Origin: Spirosoma utsteinense
GTDB taxonomy: Bacteria > Bacteroidota > Bacteroidia > Cytophagales > Spirosomataceae
Reading direction: 5' to 3'
DNA: 64,000 nt
Assembly: GCF_014282275.1 (NCBI RefSeq)
Contig: NZ_VFIA01000015.1
Span: 1 to 64,000 of the forward strand
The position numbers were made by a program, and so were the translations under genes. Below, piece after piece: positions 43,370-53,075 of the stretch. The notes under the pieces were generated by a model. It ran no database searches. It was not told the DNA's origin and worked only from the letters and a program-made list of their open reading frames with translations. The first letter of the stretch is position 1. Every line of letters begins with the position of its first letter.

Positions 43370-44769
43370 CGACTGTAGGTGTGGACGATAAAATTGTGGT
43401 TGGCTTAGACATCGGTAGCACGAAAGTGTGTGCGGTGGCAGGCCGGGTTGTTCGAAATAATAAAGATCAGGAAACGCTCGAAGTGTTGGGCGTGGGCGAA
43501 ACACAACTGACGGATGGCGTGGCCAAAGGGTCGGTCGTGAACGTCAACAACACGGTGAGCGCCATTAAACGCGCCGTTGCTGAAGCCTCAAATCAATCGA
43601 ATATCAATATTCAATTGGTCAATGTTAGTTTTAGCGGGGCACATGTTCTATCGGTCAAGGCTAGTGGTAACATTACGCGGTCCTCGTCGGGCGATGAAGT
43701 GCAAATCGAAGATATCGATCATCTGGTGAGCGATATGTACCGGAACCGCACATCGATTCCGGCCGATAAAGAGATCGTACATGCGCTGCCAATGGATTTC
43801 ATGGTCGACAATGAAACCAACGTTCAGCAGCCTGTTGGTCGTAACGGAGTCAAACTAGGTGCCGACTTTCAGTTGATTACGGCCCAGTCGAATGCCACCC
43901 GCAATGTTCGGAAGTGCATTACCCGTAACAATTTACAGCAGGAAACAATGATGCTGTCCGCCCTGGCTTCGGGCCTGGCGGTATTGACAGATGAAGAAAA
44001 ATACGCTGGTGTAGCTATTGTCGATATCGGTGGTGGTACGACCGAGATGGCTATTTACTACCGCAATATTCTGCGCCACGTGGCCGTATTCCCATGGGCT
44101 GGAAACAGCCTCACGGCGGATATACAGGCTGGGTGCAAGATTTTGCCCAATCAGGCTGAGCAACTGAAAAAACGCTTTGGCAGCGCTAATCCCGGTGAGT
44201 ACAATCTTAACGAAGTGGTGGCTGTACCCGGTTTGAGCAATCGCAAACCGAAAGATGTGTTGCTGAAAAACGTGGCAGTCATTATGGAAGACCGTCTTCG
44301 CGAGATAGCGGCTCTGGTACAGGCCGAGATCATCCGGTCGGGCTATGAAGGTAAATTGCTGGGTGGCCTGGTGCTAACAGGTGGTACAGCCCTCGTTCCT
44401 GGTGTAGAACACATCTTCGGTCGGGTAACAGGCGTTGAAGAAGTGCGGGTAGGTTTCCCTGAACACCTGGAGCCTAACGGTCGTGCCGACTTAGTTGGCG
44501 ATCCTGCTTATGCCACGGCAGTAGGGCTTGTTTGGGCTGGTTATAAAACTATCGATAACCGGATCTCGTTTATCAGTGACCCAACACGGGCTGCTTACAA
44601 CGAAGAACAGCAGGCCCCGCCCGTTGTTCGCCCATCTTACTCTGCCCCGCCGGCACCCGTTCGTGAGCGGGAGAAAGTTCCTGAAAAAGAGCCGGAAGAA
44701 AGTGGCATAATGGCCTGGATACGTCGGGTTACAAAGCCGATTCGCGGTAATGAAACCGATCCCTATTAA
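43366..44769 (+). CDS. ftsA: Cell division protein FtsA
   Basis: FtsA is the actin-like membrane anchor of FtsZ. KIVVGLDIGSTKVCAVAG near 9-26 is phosphate motif 1, GVAIVDIGGGTTEMAIYYRN near 209-228 is phosphate 2 and GLVLTGGTALVPGVEHIFG near 328-346 the adenosine motif. The end (SGIMAWIRRVTKPIRG) is a plausible amphipathic membrane-targeting helix after a Pro/Glu-rich linker. ATG 43366 overlaps the ftsQ stop and starts right before the actin fold; an in-frame codon at 43312 would lie inside ftsQ. 467 aa. Confidence 0.95.
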   Translation: MTTVGVDDKIVVGLDIGSTKVCAVAGRVVRNNKDQETLEVLGVGETQLTDGVAKGSVVNVNNTVSAIKRAVAEASNQSNINIQLVNVSFSGAHVLSVKASGNITRSSSGDEVQIEDIDHLVSDMYRNRTSIPADKEIVHALPMDFMVDNETNVQQPVGRNGVKLGADFQLITAQSNATRNVRKCITRNNLQQETMMLSALASGLAVLTDEEKYAGVAIVDIGGGTTEMAIYYRNILRHVAVFPWAGNSLTADIQAGCKILPNQAEQLKKRFGSANPGEYNLNEVVAVPGLSNRKPKDVLLKNVAVIMEDRLREIAALVQAEIIRSGYEGKLLGGLVLTGGTALVPGVEHIFGRVTGVEEVRVGFPEHLEPNGRADLVGDPAYATAVGLVWAGYKTIDNRISFISDPTRAAYNEEQQAPPVVRPSYSAPPAPVREREKVPEKEPEESGIMAWIRRVTKPIRGNETDPY

Positions 44770-44786
44770 CGACCCTTCAGGGGGAG

Positions 44787-44803
44787 ACCGGCCTCGCGCC
44801 GGT
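44787..44803 (+). terminator. Small GC-rich hairpin between ftsA and ftsZ
   Basis: A 6-bp stem (accggc with gccggt) and a 5-nt loop, followed by TTTGATTG. Too weak for a full terminator; it may affect ftsA-ftsZ mRNA processing. Confidence 0.35.
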
Positions 44804-44856
44804 TTGATTGCATTCAGGAGTTTTTAGATAACGAACAGACACCACAGACCCATACG

Positions 44857-46293
44857 ATGCTTAGTCAGGGCTATAGATTCGAAATACCGGACGACAATCC
44901 AACCATAATCAAGGTTGTCGGCGTGGGGGGCATGGGCGGCAATGCCGTCAAGCACATGCACAACATCAACATGAAGGATGTAAACTTCGCCGTTTGCAAT
45001 ACCGACCGTCAGGCGCTGATGAGTAATCCTGTTCCAACGAAATTACAGTTGGGCGATGGATTAGGCGCTGGAACCGAGGCCAAGGCGGGTGAAGATGCGG
45101 CTCGCGCCAGCATTGAAGAAATCCGAAGCCTGCTGGCTCCACCTACCAAAATGGTCTTCATTACGGCTGGTATGGGTGGAGGGACCGGTACTGGTGCCGC
45201 TCCGGTTGTAGCCGAAGTGGCCCGCGAGATGGGGTTACTAACAGTAGCGGTCGTAACGGCGCCCTACTGGTATGAAGGAACCGACAAGAAAGAACAGGCC
45301 CGCGAGGGTATTGAGAAGTTAAAGAAAAGTTGTGATACCGTACTCGTCGTGTTGAACGACAAACTGGCCGAGCTGTATAGCGAACTGACGTGGACGGAAG
45401 CATACGCCCATGCCGACGATGTACTGGCCAATGCCGTAAAAAGCATTGCCGAGATCATTACAACCCAGGGCGATATCAACGCTGACTTTGCCGACGTTAA
45501 AAAAGTGCTTGAACAGGCTGGACAGTCAGTGATGGGGTCGGCGGAAGCGGCTGGTGAAGACCGGGCGTTACGGGCTATCGAAGCCGCGCTGAACTCGCCG
45601 TTGCTGAACGATCACGATATTCGGGGAGCCAAGCGTATCCTGCTGACGATCTCGTCGAGCCGTGAACACGCCATGCGCCTGAAAGAGCAGATGGCCATTT
45701 CGGAACACGTTGCCAAAAAAATCCAGGCTGAAGCACGGATGTTTAAATTTGGTGCCATAACCGACGAAACGCTGAAAGACAATCTGCGGGTAACGATTAT
45801 TGCTGCGGGTTTCGATGGTACCACTACGTTAATGGACCAGCTTAAAGGAACCATCGAGCCTGACGTCAATCTGGATATAGTTGTTGGAACGGAGTTACCC
45901 GGGAATGGACTTGGGCTGGAGGAGTCTACCGAGGAACTGGTGCCCGTTGATGCCGATGGTGACGATATGGGTATTCCGGTAGGCGTGACGGACAAGGTTC
46001 AGGAGAAAGAAACAACCATGACGGGCCCTGGTGGTATTACCATTGTCCGGCCAGACTCAATGCCGGGCATGGGCTTGCGGCCCGACTCGGACGATAACGA
46101 TACGCTGGTTATGGACGACGAAGATCGCCCCAGCGATATGGACCTGATTCGGCGCACGGTGGACGCTTTTGTGAAAGGACCATACATTCCTGCTGAACTG
46201 GACCGGCCTACTTTCGAACGCAACAAAACGCTGCTCTATGCCTTGCCGATGCTACCTGAGCATGAGTTTGTACGGTCGAAATTGAACGATTAA
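44857..46293 (+). CDS. ftsZ: Cell division GTPase FtsZ
   Basis: FtsZ is the tubulin-like GTPase that forms the Z ring. [16 protein letters not shown] near 19-34 and the tubulin signature [13 protein letters not shown] near 106-118 are clear. The globular core ends near residue 335. A long acidic linker ([16 protein letters not shown]...) leads to a C-terminal peptide ending VRSKLND. The linker makes the protein 478 aa, longer than in E. coli, as usual in Bacteroidota. Last gene of the cluster, followed by a strong terminator. Confidence 0.97.
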   Translation: MLSQGYRFEIPDDNPTIIKVVGVGGMGGNAVKHMHNINMKDVNFAVCNTDRQALMSNPVPTKLQLGDGLGAGTEAKAGEDAARASIEEIRSLLAPPTKMVFITAGMGGGTGTGAAPVVAEVAREMGLLTVAVVTAPYWYEGTDKKEQAREGIEKLKKSCDTVLVVLNDKLAELYSELTWTEAYAHADDVLANAVKSIAEIITTQGDINADFADVKKVLEQAGQSVMGSAEAAGEDRALRAIEAALNSPLLNDHDIRGAKRILLTISSSREHAMRLKEQMAISEHVAKKIQAEARMFKFGAITDETLKDNLRVTIIAAGFDGTTTLMDQLKGTIEPDVNLDIVVGTELPGNGLGLEESTEELVPVDADGDDMGIPVGVTDKVQEKETTMTGPGGITIVRPDSMPGMGLRPDSDDNDTLVMDDEDRPSDMDLIRRTVDAFVKGPYIPAELDRPTFERNKTLLYALPMLPEHEFVRSKLND

Positions 46294-46316
46294 ATACCCG
46301 TCGGTTTCCTATATTG

Positions 46317-46348
46317 AAAAGGGCTTTCATCGCGAAAGCCCTTTTTTT
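46317..46348 (+). terminator. Terminator after ftsZ
   Basis: A 12-bp perfect stem (aaaagggctttc 46317-46328 with 46334-46345) with a 5-nt loop and a run of eight T. Confidence 0.9.
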
Positions 46349-46393
46349 TGCCATCTATGGTACTGTGCAACTCCCTTATTACAGCGTCTACTA

Positions 46394-47092
46394 ATGACAC
46401 ATACCGACGTAAAAGAAGCCCTTGTCAGCCTCGAACAGCCCGAACGGGCCTCGTTTGCGGCCCGCTTTTTTAAGACAAAACCGGGGCAGTATGGTGCAGG
46501 AGACCAATTTCTGGGCCTGTCTATGCCCCAACAACATAGCATTGCCAAACAGTTTCTGGATCTTCCGTCGAGTGAGGTGGAACAGCTGCTGCATGATCCG
46601 TATCACGAATGCCGTATGACCGCCCTGCAAATCTGGTGTTATCAGATGAAGAAGGCAGGCGCTACCCAGGGTAACCTCGTGATGGAGCGGTACCTGGCCA
46701 ATCGGCAATATGTGAACAACTGGGATCTTGTTGATGTAAGCTGCCCCCAGCTTGTGGGTCGCCCATTGCTGGAAGGCGACCGGTCGTTACTGTATGATCT
46801 GGCCCATGAAAATCATTTGTGGAGTCAGCGAATGGCCCTTGTGTCGACGCTGACGTTTATTCGCCGGAATCAGTTTTCCGATACGTTTGCCATTGCCGAG
46901 GTGCTACTGGCTCATCCGCACGATTTAATTCATAAAGCCATGGGCTGGATGCTGCGCGAGGTGGGCAAGCGTAACCCCGACGCGCTGGAGGAATTCCTGC
47001 ATGACCATATCCGGCAGTTGCCCCGAACGGCCCTTCGCTACGCCATCGAACGGTTCGATCCGTCCAGACGACGTTATTATCTGGACCGCTGA
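46394..47092 (+). CDS. AlkD-like DNA alkylation repair protein
   Basis: A 232-aa all-helical HEAT-like-repeat DNA glycosylase of the AlkC/AlkD family, which removes N3- or N7-alkylated purines without base flipping. Visible landmarks are YGAGDQFLGLSMPQQHSIAK near 33-52, VNNWDLVDVSCPQLVG near 101-116 (the Trp and Asp matching B. cereus AlkD Trp109/Asp113) and HKAMGWMLREVGKRNPDAL near 179-197 (matching the Trp187 region). Monocistronic, with its own terminator downstream not evident. Confidence 0.93.
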   Translation: MTHTDVKEALVSLEQPERASFAARFFKTKPGQYGAGDQFLGLSMPQQHSIAKQFLDLPSSEVEQLLHDPYHECRMTALQIWCYQMKKAGATQGNLVMERYLANRQYVNNWDLVDVSCPQLVGRPLLEGDRSLLYDLAHENHLWSQRMALVSTLTFIRRNQFSDTFAIAEVLLAHPHDLIHKAMGWMLREVGKRNPDALEEFLHDHIRQLPRTALRYAIERFDPSRRRYYLDR

Positions 47093-47192
47093 GATGGATG
47101 GATTGGTGAACGGTCTTCGTATCTTTACAGCCCGTTTACAGAATAAGGTAACAAGCCCGCTCCGTTAACGTTTAACCGAAAACTCTTCGATA

Positions 47193-48035
47193 ATGTCTTG
47201 GTTCGTCCGAAAAGATAAGGGCATTCAGACCCCGACCGAAATGAAACGGGAGGCCCCCGACGGTTTGTGGTATCAATGTCCGAACTGCAAAAAAGCGATG
47301 CACACGCGGGAGCACAAGCTCAATGCATATACCTGTGTTCACTGCAACTACCACGAAAAAATAGGGTCCGACGCCTACTTCTCGATCCTGTTCGATGACC
47401 ACCAGTTCACCGAGCTTGATGAGAATATGACTTCGGGCGATCCGCTGAATTTCACCGACACAAAGCCCTATCCAAGCCGCGTCAAGACCACTATGGCTAA
47501 AACGGGCTTGAAAGACGCAGTCCGAACTGCCTACGGCCCCGTAAACGGATCTATCGTGACGATGGCTGTCATGGACTTCAACTTCATTGGGGGATCTATG
47601 GGGTCGGTTGTAGGGGAGAAAATCGCCCGGGCCATAGACTACGCTATTAAAAACCGGACGCCATTCCTGATGATCTCCCGGTCGGGTGGGGCACGGATGA
47701 TGGAGGCTGGTTTTTCGCTTATGCAAATGGCAAAAACATCGGCTAAACTAGCGCTGCTCTCCCAGGCTAAACTGCCCTATGTTTCTTTGCTGACCGATCC
47801 GACAACGGGGGGCGTAACGGCATCCTATGCCATGCTGGGCGACTTTAATATTGCCGAGCCGGAAGCGCTTATTGGATTTGCCGGCCCGCGGGTTATCCGG
47901 GAAACAATTGGTAAAGACCTGCCTAAAGGATTCCAGAGCGCTGAATTTGTACTCGATCATGGTTTCCTCGACTTCATCGTCGACCGTAAAGATTTGAAAG
48001 ATAAACTGTCCAGCTTGTTCGCTATGTTGGTGTAA
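47193..48035 (+). CDS. accD: Acetyl-CoA carboxylase carboxyltransferase subunit beta
   Basis: AccD with AccA moves the carboxyl group from biotin to acetyl-CoA, the first step of fatty acid synthesis. The zinc ribbon CPNCKK...CVHCNYH lies at residues 29-52. The crotonase-type domain has [18 protein letters not shown] near 127-144, [18 protein letters not shown] near 167-184, [18 protein letters not shown] near 202-219 and [15 protein letters not shown] near 225-239. 280 aa. Its stop codon overlaps the start of the radical SAM gene by 1 nt (TAATG). Confidence 0.97.
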   Translation: MSWFVRKDKGIQTPTEMKREAPDGLWYQCPNCKKAMHTREHKLNAYTCVHCNYHEKIGSDAYFSILFDDHQFTELDENMTSGDPLNFTDTKPYPSRVKTTMAKTGLKDAVRTAYGPVNGSIVTMAVMDFNFIGGSMGSVVGEKIARAIDYAIKNRTPFLMISRSGGARMMEAGFSLMQMAKTSAKLALLSQAKLPYVSLLTDPTTGGVTASYAMLGDFNIAEPEALIGFAGPRVIRETIGKDLPKGFQSAEFVLDHGFLDFIVDRKDLKDKLSSLFAMLV

Positions 48036-49012
48036 TGCGTCTGGTCCGCCATCCCGTTCTCTGTAATTATTACGTCACCTACCGGTGCAATGCAACCTGT
48101 AGCTTCTGTGATATCTGGGAACGGCCTTCGCCGTATGTCACGCTCGATAATGCCCGGCAAAACCTGCGTGATCTGAAACGGTTAGGCGTTCGGGTGGTGG
48201 ATTTTACGGGGGGGGAGCCGCTGCTACACCGTCAGCTGCCCGATCTGCTTCGGGAGGCTAAGGAACTGGGGCTTATTACCACCGTTACAACCAACGCGCT
48301 GTTGTACCCCAAACAGGCTCAACGCCTGCGGGGTCTGGTCGATATGCTTCATTTTTCACTCGATTCGCCGGTGGCCAGTGAGCATGATGCCTCGCGGGGT
48401 GTACGGTGTTTCGATAAAGTAATGGAGTCCATCGTGCTGGCCCGGCAACTGGGCGAACGGCCCGATATCCTCTTTACCGTATTCGAACGCAATGTTCATC
48501 AGATTCGGCAAATGCATGAGGAAATATGCCTGCCCAACGATCTGATGCTGATCCTGAATCCGGTCTTCGAATACAATACCGTCGAAACTGGGGATAGACT
48601 CTCCGACGATACGCTGCAACAGATGAGTTGGTGGGGAAAGCAGAAAAACGTGTACCTCAACGACGCCTTCATTCAACTCCGGCGTGATGGCGGTAACCAC
48701 ATCGACGCCCCTATTTGCCGGGCGGGGAGCACCACCATTGTTATCTCTCCCGAGAATAAAATCGTACTTCCCTGTTATCATTTGGGGCTGAAAGACTTTT
48801 CGATCGACAACAACCTGTATGCGCTCTACCGCTCCGATGAGGTACAGAAGCTGGTGGCGCTGGAGGGTCGCCTGCCTGCCTGCGAAGGATGTGCGATCAA
48901 CTGTTACATGCAGCCATCGTTTGCCGTTGAGGTCAACAAGTACTTCTGGCGGGCACTGCCCAGTACAATCAAGTATAATTGGGTAAAAGGGACCTGGAAA
49001 CAGCTGATTTAA
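48035..49012 (+). CDS. Radical SAM protein with SPASM-like C-terminal cysteines
   Basis: A 325-aa radical SAM enzyme. The [4Fe-4S] motif is CNATCSFC (C-x3-C-x2-C) at residues 18-25; the glycine motif FTGGEPLL follows near 58-65. The C-terminal part carries CRAGSTTIVISPENKIVLPC near 229-248 and CEGCAINC near 280-287, the cysteine layout of SPASM/twitch auxiliary cluster domains. Such enzymes modify peptides or small molecules; substrate here is unknown. No precursor peptide gene is evident nearby. Start ATG overlaps the accD stop, so translation is probably coupled to accD. Confidence 0.88.
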   Translation: MRLVRHPVLCNYYVTYRCNATCSFCDIWERPSPYVTLDNARQNLRDLKRLGVRVVDFTGGEPLLHRQLPDLLREAKELGLITTVTTNALLYPKQAQRLRGLVDMLHFSLDSPVASEHDASRGVRCFDKVMESIVLARQLGERPDILFTVFERNVHQIRQMHEEICLPNDLMLILNPVFEYNTVETGDRLSDDTLQQMSWWGKQKNVYLNDAFIQLRRDGGNHIDAPICRAGSTTIVISPENKIVLPCYHLGLKDFSIDNNLYALYRSDEVQKLVALEGRLPACEGCAINCYMQPSFAVEVNKYFWRALPSTIKYNWVKGTWKQLI

Positions 49013-49056
49013 TGGCTGGATTACCATGAATACCTGTCAACTGATGACCAGTCTCT

Positions 49057-50172
49057 TTACTTCTTAACCACTTTCTCTGATAGTTTCTTCCCGTTTACGT
49101 CGACCTGCACCAGATAGGTCCCAGGCGTCAGGCTATCTAAGCTAATCATTTGTTCATGCCGCCGGGCCAGGCGTTTGAACGGAAGCTCGTGCAGAAGTCG
49201 GCCGCTTACGTCCATCAACCGAATCGTTGCCCGTGTTGGGTTACTGCTCTGAACGACGACTTGCAACCGATCATCGACCGGGTTAGGAAATACCGTTAGC
49301 TGGACCGCATCGTCCCGGTAGTCGGTTAGTCCTGTTACAGGCCCATTTCCTTCCAGCGCTGGCTCATAAGGCGGTATAGTGCCGGGTAGGCCCGGCCTGT
49401 CAACGACAACCAGCGATACTTCAATCAGACTCTGGCTAATCTGGATACCGTTACGGTACTCGCTAACGGTGATGGCCAGGCTGTAATTACCTTGCTCAAC
49501 GGGTGTATCCCAGGTTATAATGCCGGTACGATTCGCCAGCGTGAACGTACCCTGACGCGCTACGTCGTTTGGGTACTGATACGATTCTACCAGCTGGCGG
49601 GAGCATACGTCCGTTCCCACGGTCGTTCGTGGCCGCGTGAGACTATAGACCAGACTGTCACCTTCAGTGTCTATGGTTTCTAGCGGAAATACCAGCCGCT
49701 GATTGGTAGCTGCCTGAAAGCCGGTCTCAGGTACAGTAAGCGTTGGTGTCTGGTTACTGCCTCCCGTCGACAGCGTCGTATACAGCACGAGTGGGTACTG
49801 ATCTGTGAGACCGGGTATGTTCCGGGACATTGACCGGGTCTGGAGGGCTGTTGACAACGTATAGGTGCCCGGCCCGGCAAAGGTGTGCGTAATCCGGTAG
49901 GTGTTGATGCTGATCGTTTTATCGTTCATCCATACGCGCGACGTCCTGACTACGGATTGTGTACTGCCATCGCCAAAACAAAGAGAAAGCTGATCCAGCC
50001 CAGCGGTTGCCACACTGCCCTGAACTTCGTCCAGGAACAGCCGGACGGTCACCTCATACGTTAAAGCCGTTGTTGAGGTGGAGCGAGCCTGAATATAGCC
50101 ACCTCGTAAATGAGTGGCGTAGGCCGTTTGAATACTGAACAGTATCAGGCAAAACAGGGTACATGCTTTCAT
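49057..50172 (-). CDS. Secreted protein with type IX secretion C-terminal sorting domain
   Basis: A 371-aa exported protein. Signal peptide MKACTLFCLILFSIQTAYA is followed by THLRGGYIQA, a start seen in Bacteroidota PKD-type surface proteins (T-H-x-x-GG-x-I). The middle is beta-rich (FGDGSTQSVVRTSRVW, THTFAGPGTYTLS) and contains PLETIDTEGDSLVYSL, cadherin/PKD-like. The C-terminal ~80 residues (LTVFPNPVDDRLQVVV, IRLMDVSGRLL, LDSLTPGTYLVQVDVNGKKLSEKVVKK in part) form a T9SS type A sorting domain. Probably surface-attached or secreted. Start 50172 chosen at the signal peptide. Confidence 0.9.
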   Translation of the reverse strand: MKACTLFCLILFSIQTAYATHLRGGYIQARSTSTTALTYEVTVRLFLDEVQGSVATAGLDQLSLCFGDGSTQSVVRTSRVWMNDKTISINTYRITHTFAGPGTYTLSTALQTRSMSRNIPGLTDQYPLVLYTTLSTGGSNQTPTLTVPETGFQAATNQRLVFPLETIDTEGDSLVYSLTRPRTTVGTDVCSRQLVESYQYPNDVARQGTFTLANRTGIITWDTPVEQGNYSLAITVSEYRNGIQISQSLIEVSLVVVDRPGLPGTIPPYEPALEGNGPVTGLTDYRDDAVQLTVFPNPVDDRLQVVVQSSNPTRATIRLMDVSGRLLHELPFKRLARRHEQMISLDSLTPGTYLVQVDVNGKKLSEKVVKK

Positions 50173-50263
50173 AACGGATCGAGGGAAGGAACAGATGAAC
50201 TTATCCAGATAACTAGCTATGGATAGATTCCTGTATGCGGAGACATGAACATTTCGTAAGCGG

Positions 50264-50271
50264 TATTTTTG
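50264..50271 (+). promoter_or_regulatory. -7 box of the enoyl-CoA hydratase gene
   Basis: TATTTTTG, 12 nt before ATG 50284, matches TAnnTTTG. No TTG at the -33 distance. It supports ATG 50284 over an in-frame TTG at 50269. Confidence 0.4.
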
Positions 50272-50283
50272 TACTTTTCGGCC

Positions 50284-51111
50284 ATGCTCTATACCCCTGA
50301 TCAAGTTGCTCGATTACCCGAAGAAGGGTTTCACTTTCTGATCGTCACGCTTGATGATCACCGGCTGACGATTACCCTCAACCGGCCCGCCAAGAAGAAT
50401 GCGCTCCATCCGGCCATGCTCAATGAACTGGCGTTTGCGCTGGCTTACGCGCAGTATAATCCTGCTGTCTGGCTCATCGTGTTGGCGGCAGCGGGCGATA
50501 CCTTCTGCGCTGGCATGGACCTGAAAGCATTGTCGCAGCCCAACGACGGTCTGGTCAGTGGAGTGGAGCGGGTGCCCGTGCCACCTGGCCCTGTGCGGTT
50601 GGGAGAGTTAATGGCAGCGTTGCATAAACCGTGTATCGCTCAGGTGCAGGGACCGGTATATGCCGGTGGCTTTTTGCTGGTAGGGGGGAGTACCTATGTT
50701 GTAGCTGCCGCTTCGGCTACGTTTAGCCTGCCGGAGGTCAGGCGCGGGCTGTTCCCGTTTCAGGTGCTGGCTGTGCTGCGCGACATCATGCCCGCCCGTA
50801 CTGCGCTCGATCTGTGCCTGCGTGCCCGAACGCTCTCTGCGGTTGATGCGCAGGCGATTGGACTGGTAACGGATGTTGTTGAGGCCGACGATCTGGCAGA
50901 TGCCGTTTTTCGTCTGGCCAGCGAACTGAAACAGTATTCGCCCACGGCGATGCAATTCGGCCTTCGTGCGGCTCAACAACTAAAAAGCCTGCCGTCGGAA
51001 GAGCAGCAGGCTTTCTTATATGAACAGTTTCAGCAACTTCAGCAAACGAAGGATGCGAAAGAAGGGATGGCCGCTTTTCTGGAAAAACGAAAACCGGAGT
51101 GGGAAGGGTAA
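50284..51111 (+). CDS. Enoyl-CoA hydratase/isomerase family protein
   Basis: A 275-aa crotonase-fold protein. It has LTITLNRPAKKNALHPAM near 29-46, the oxyanion-hole segment GDTFCAGMDLKAL near 75-87 and PCIAQVQGPVYAGGFLL near 118-134 followed by SLPEVRRGLFPF. Of the two acidic residues of enoyl-CoA hydratase, the one in LPEVRRGL is kept, while the one normally in the GGGxEL helix is replaced (GGFLLVGG). Hydration may be lost or altered and an isomerase or hydrolase role is possible. Stand-alone gene convergent with the NTF2-like gene. Confidence 0.85.
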   Translation: MLYTPDQVARLPEEGFHFLIVTLDDHRLTITLNRPAKKNALHPAMLNELAFALAYAQYNPAVWLIVLAAAGDTFCAGMDLKALSQPNDGLVSGVERVPVPPGPVRLGELMAALHKPCIAQVQGPVYAGGFLLVGGSTYVVAAASATFSLPEVRRGLFPFQVLAVLRDIMPARTALDLCLRARTLSAVDAQAIGLVTDVVEADDLADAVFRLASELKQYSPTAMQFGLRAAQQLKSLPSEEQQAFLYEQFQQLQQTKDAKEGMAAFLEKRKPEWEG

Positions 51112-51120
51112 CGGGAGTCA

Positions 51121-51567
51121 TTACTCACATTTCCGCCGGGTGTCGATAATGTTCTGAATCTTCCAGTCGCCGGCGATACGCACGAGGGTGAAGGCGTTGG
51201 CGCCACAGTGGCTTTGCTGGCCGTTAAAGTAGAAAGCGTACGGTGTCCAGGCGGTGGCGAGGTCGCCGTCTATTTTGATGTCCATACCCGATAGCCGTTC
51301 GTCCAGCGCACCGGCTTTCGCTTTACCAACCGATGCGATGAAACCGGCAATAGGATCTTCTTTTACCGAAACGGCACCCTGTTTGTTCTGTACCGTTTGC
51401 AGGCGGGCACCGGGTGCAAACAACGGCTTCATCAGCGTGGAGTCGGCTTTGCTCATGCCTTCGAACATGCGGTTGATCGTAGTCTTCACGGCAGCCTCGT
51501 CCTGTGACTGGGCAAATGACGAAGACGAGAGGAACAGGGTTCCGATGAACAGGAAAATGTGTTTCAT
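51121..51567 (-). CDS. Secreted NTF2-like (DUF4440-type) protein
   Basis: A 148-aa protein with signal peptide (MKHIFLFIGTLFLSSSSFA) and a SnoaL/NTF2-like fold: DEAAVKTTINRMFEGMSKAD near 22-41, LMKPLFAPGARLQTV near 44-58 and VRIAGDWKIQNIIDTRRK at the end. No catalytic residues can be assigned. Start 51567 chosen for the signal peptide over an upstream frame start. Lies just beyond the xylA terminator. Confidence 0.82.
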   Translation of the reverse strand: MKHIFLFIGTLFLSSSSFAQSQDEAAVKTTINRMFEGMSKADSTLMKPLFAPGARLQTVQNKQGAVSVKEDPIAGFIASVGKAKAGALDERLSGMDIKIDGDLATAWTPYAFYFNGQQSHCGANAFTLVRIAGDWKIQNIIDTRRKCE

Positions 51568-51584
51568 GGTGGAAGGAGTTGAAA

Positions 51585-51621
51585 ATACGAATGCCATACC
51601 GTCAGGATATGGCATTCGTAT
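51585..51621 (-). terminator. Terminator after xylA
   Basis: A perfect 14-bp inverted repeat (51585-51598 with 51608-51621, atacgaatgccata) with a 9-nt loop, 17 nt past the xylA stop. On the minus strand it is followed by TTTTC. Confidence 0.7.
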
Positions 51622-51638
51622 GGGCGCTAAATGACGGG

Positions 51639-52985
51639 CTAAATATACTGGTTAACAATCATCTCGTACAACTCCTGTTTGCCGCTGATTTGTTTGGGTT
51701 CGCCGTTGGTCATAGCATACTGGCGCAGGTCCTCGAGAGTCAACTCGCCTTTCTCGAACCGCGCTCCCTCTCCCGCATCGTAGCTGGCATACCGATCGGT
51801 GCGTAGTTTTTTGTAAGACGACTTGCTCAGAATGGCTTCAGCTGCGATGGCTGCCCGCGCAAACGTATCCATTCCACCAATATGGGCAATGAAAATATCA
51901 TCCAGGTCGGTAGAACTCCGGCGCGTTTTGGCATCGAAATTAACCCCACCCGATTTGAAACCACCCGCTTCCAGAATGACCAGCATCGCTTCTGTCAGCT
52001 CGTACACGTCTACCGGAAACTGGTCGGTATCCCAGCCGTTCTGGTAGTCGCCCCGGTTAGCGTCTATGGTACCCAGCATGTTATTGTCGGCGGCTACCTG
52101 TAGCTCATGGGCGAAGGTGTGGCCGGCCAGGGTAGCGTGATTGGTCTCGATGTTTAGTTCGAAGTCATCCTGTAAGCCGTAACGATTGAGGAAACCAACC
52201 ACCGTAGCCGCATCGAAATCATACTGGTGCTTGGTCGGTTCCATTGGCTTGGGCTCGATGTAGAACGATCCTTTGAACCCCTGTTTACGCGCGTAATCCC
52301 GGCTTATTTGCAGAAACTTACCCAGGTGTTCGGTTTCGCGCTTCATGTTGGTGTTCAACAGCGACATATATCCCTCACGACCACCCCAGAAGGTATAGCC
52401 CCGTCCGCCAAGTTCGATGGTAGCGTCGATCGCGTTTTTTACCTGCCAGCCGCCATGGGCCAGTACGTGAAAGTCAGGATTGGTGCTGGCTCCGTTCATG
52501 TAGCGCTCGTGGCTGAACAGGTTGGCTGTTCCCCACAGAAGCTGTACACCACTGGCCGCCTGTTTCTGCTTCGCGTAGTCGACAATAGCCCGAAAATTTT
52601 TCTCGAAATCAGCATTGGAGTTGCCTTCCGGGGCTACGTCCACATCGTGGAAACAGTAGTACTCCATACCGATCTTGGTGATAAACTCGAAGGCGGCATC
52701 CATTTTCTGATGAGCCGCCCCGAGGGGGTCGGTCTGGGCGTTGGCATCCCACGGAAAGTGTTTAACACCTGGTCCGAAGGGATCGGCTCCCGTACCGCAG
52801 AACGTATGCCAGTAGGCAACCGCAAACCGGAACAGGTCCTTCATGGGTTTGCCCAGGATGGTCCGGCTGGGATCATAGAATTTGAACGCCAGTGGATTGT
52901 CAGACTCACGACCTTCGTACTGGATGGGAGCTGAAACGAAGGGGAAATATTCTTTGTCGCCGAGTGTCAGATTCGTTTGAGACAT
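51639..52985 (-). CDS. xylA: Xylose isomerase
   Basis: XylA converts D-xylose to D-xylulose using two divalent metals. The 448-aa length marks the class II form. Motifs are [18 protein letters not shown] near 58-75, [12 protein letters not shown] near 110-121, [19 protein letters not shown] near 149-167, [20 protein letters not shown] near 233-252 and [18 protein letters not shown] near 277-294, holding the metal ligands. Third gene of the xylB-lipoprotein-xylA series on the minus strand, with a hairpin upstream. Confidence 0.97.
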   Translation of the reverse strand: MSQTNLTLGDKEYFPFVSAPIQYEGRESDNPLAFKFYDPSRTILGKPMKDLFRFAVAYWHTFCGTGADPFGPGVKHFPWDANAQTDPLGAAHQKMDAAFEFITKIGMEYYCFHDVDVAPEGNSNADFEKNFRAIVDYAKQKQAASGVQLLWGTANLFSHERYMNGASTNPDFHVLAHGGWQVKNAIDATIELGGRGYTFWGGREGYMSLLNTNMKRETEHLGKFLQISRDYARKQGFKGSFYIEPKPMEPTKHQYDFDAATVVGFLNRYGLQDDFELNIETNHATLAGHTFAHELQVAADNNMLGTIDANRGDYQNGWDTDQFPVDVYELTEAMLVILEAGGFKSGGVNFDAKTRRSSTDLDDIFIAHIGGMDTFARAAIAAEAILSKSSYKKLRTDRYASYDAGEGARFEKGELTLEDLRQYAMTNGEPKQISGKQELYEMIVNQYI

Positions 52986-53006
52986 AATCTATTTTTTTAA
53001 GTAAGT

Positions 53007-53039
53007 AAGTTTTCAGAAGCCCGGTGCTCCTGAAAACTT
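53007..53039 (-). terminator. Hairpin in the leader of xylA
   Basis: A 10-bp perfect stem (aagttttcag 53007-53016 with 53030-53039), 13-nt loop, between the lipoprotein stop and the xylA start. On the minus strand it is followed by ACTTACTTAAAAAAATAG and no U-run, so it is more likely an attenuator or mRNA-stabilising element than a terminator. Confidence 0.45.
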
Positions 53040-53075
53040 GTTACCTCTCGAAAGACCGATCGGCTGGTTTTCTCC

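Noticed and set aside
48035-49012. RiPP cluster around the radical SAM gene
   Set aside because: No short precursor frame, peptidase or transporter gene flanks it; neighbours are accD and a T9SS cargo gene.
52227-52934. 235-codon plus-strand frame opposite xylA
   Set aside because: Antisense shadow of a fully conserved xylose isomerase.
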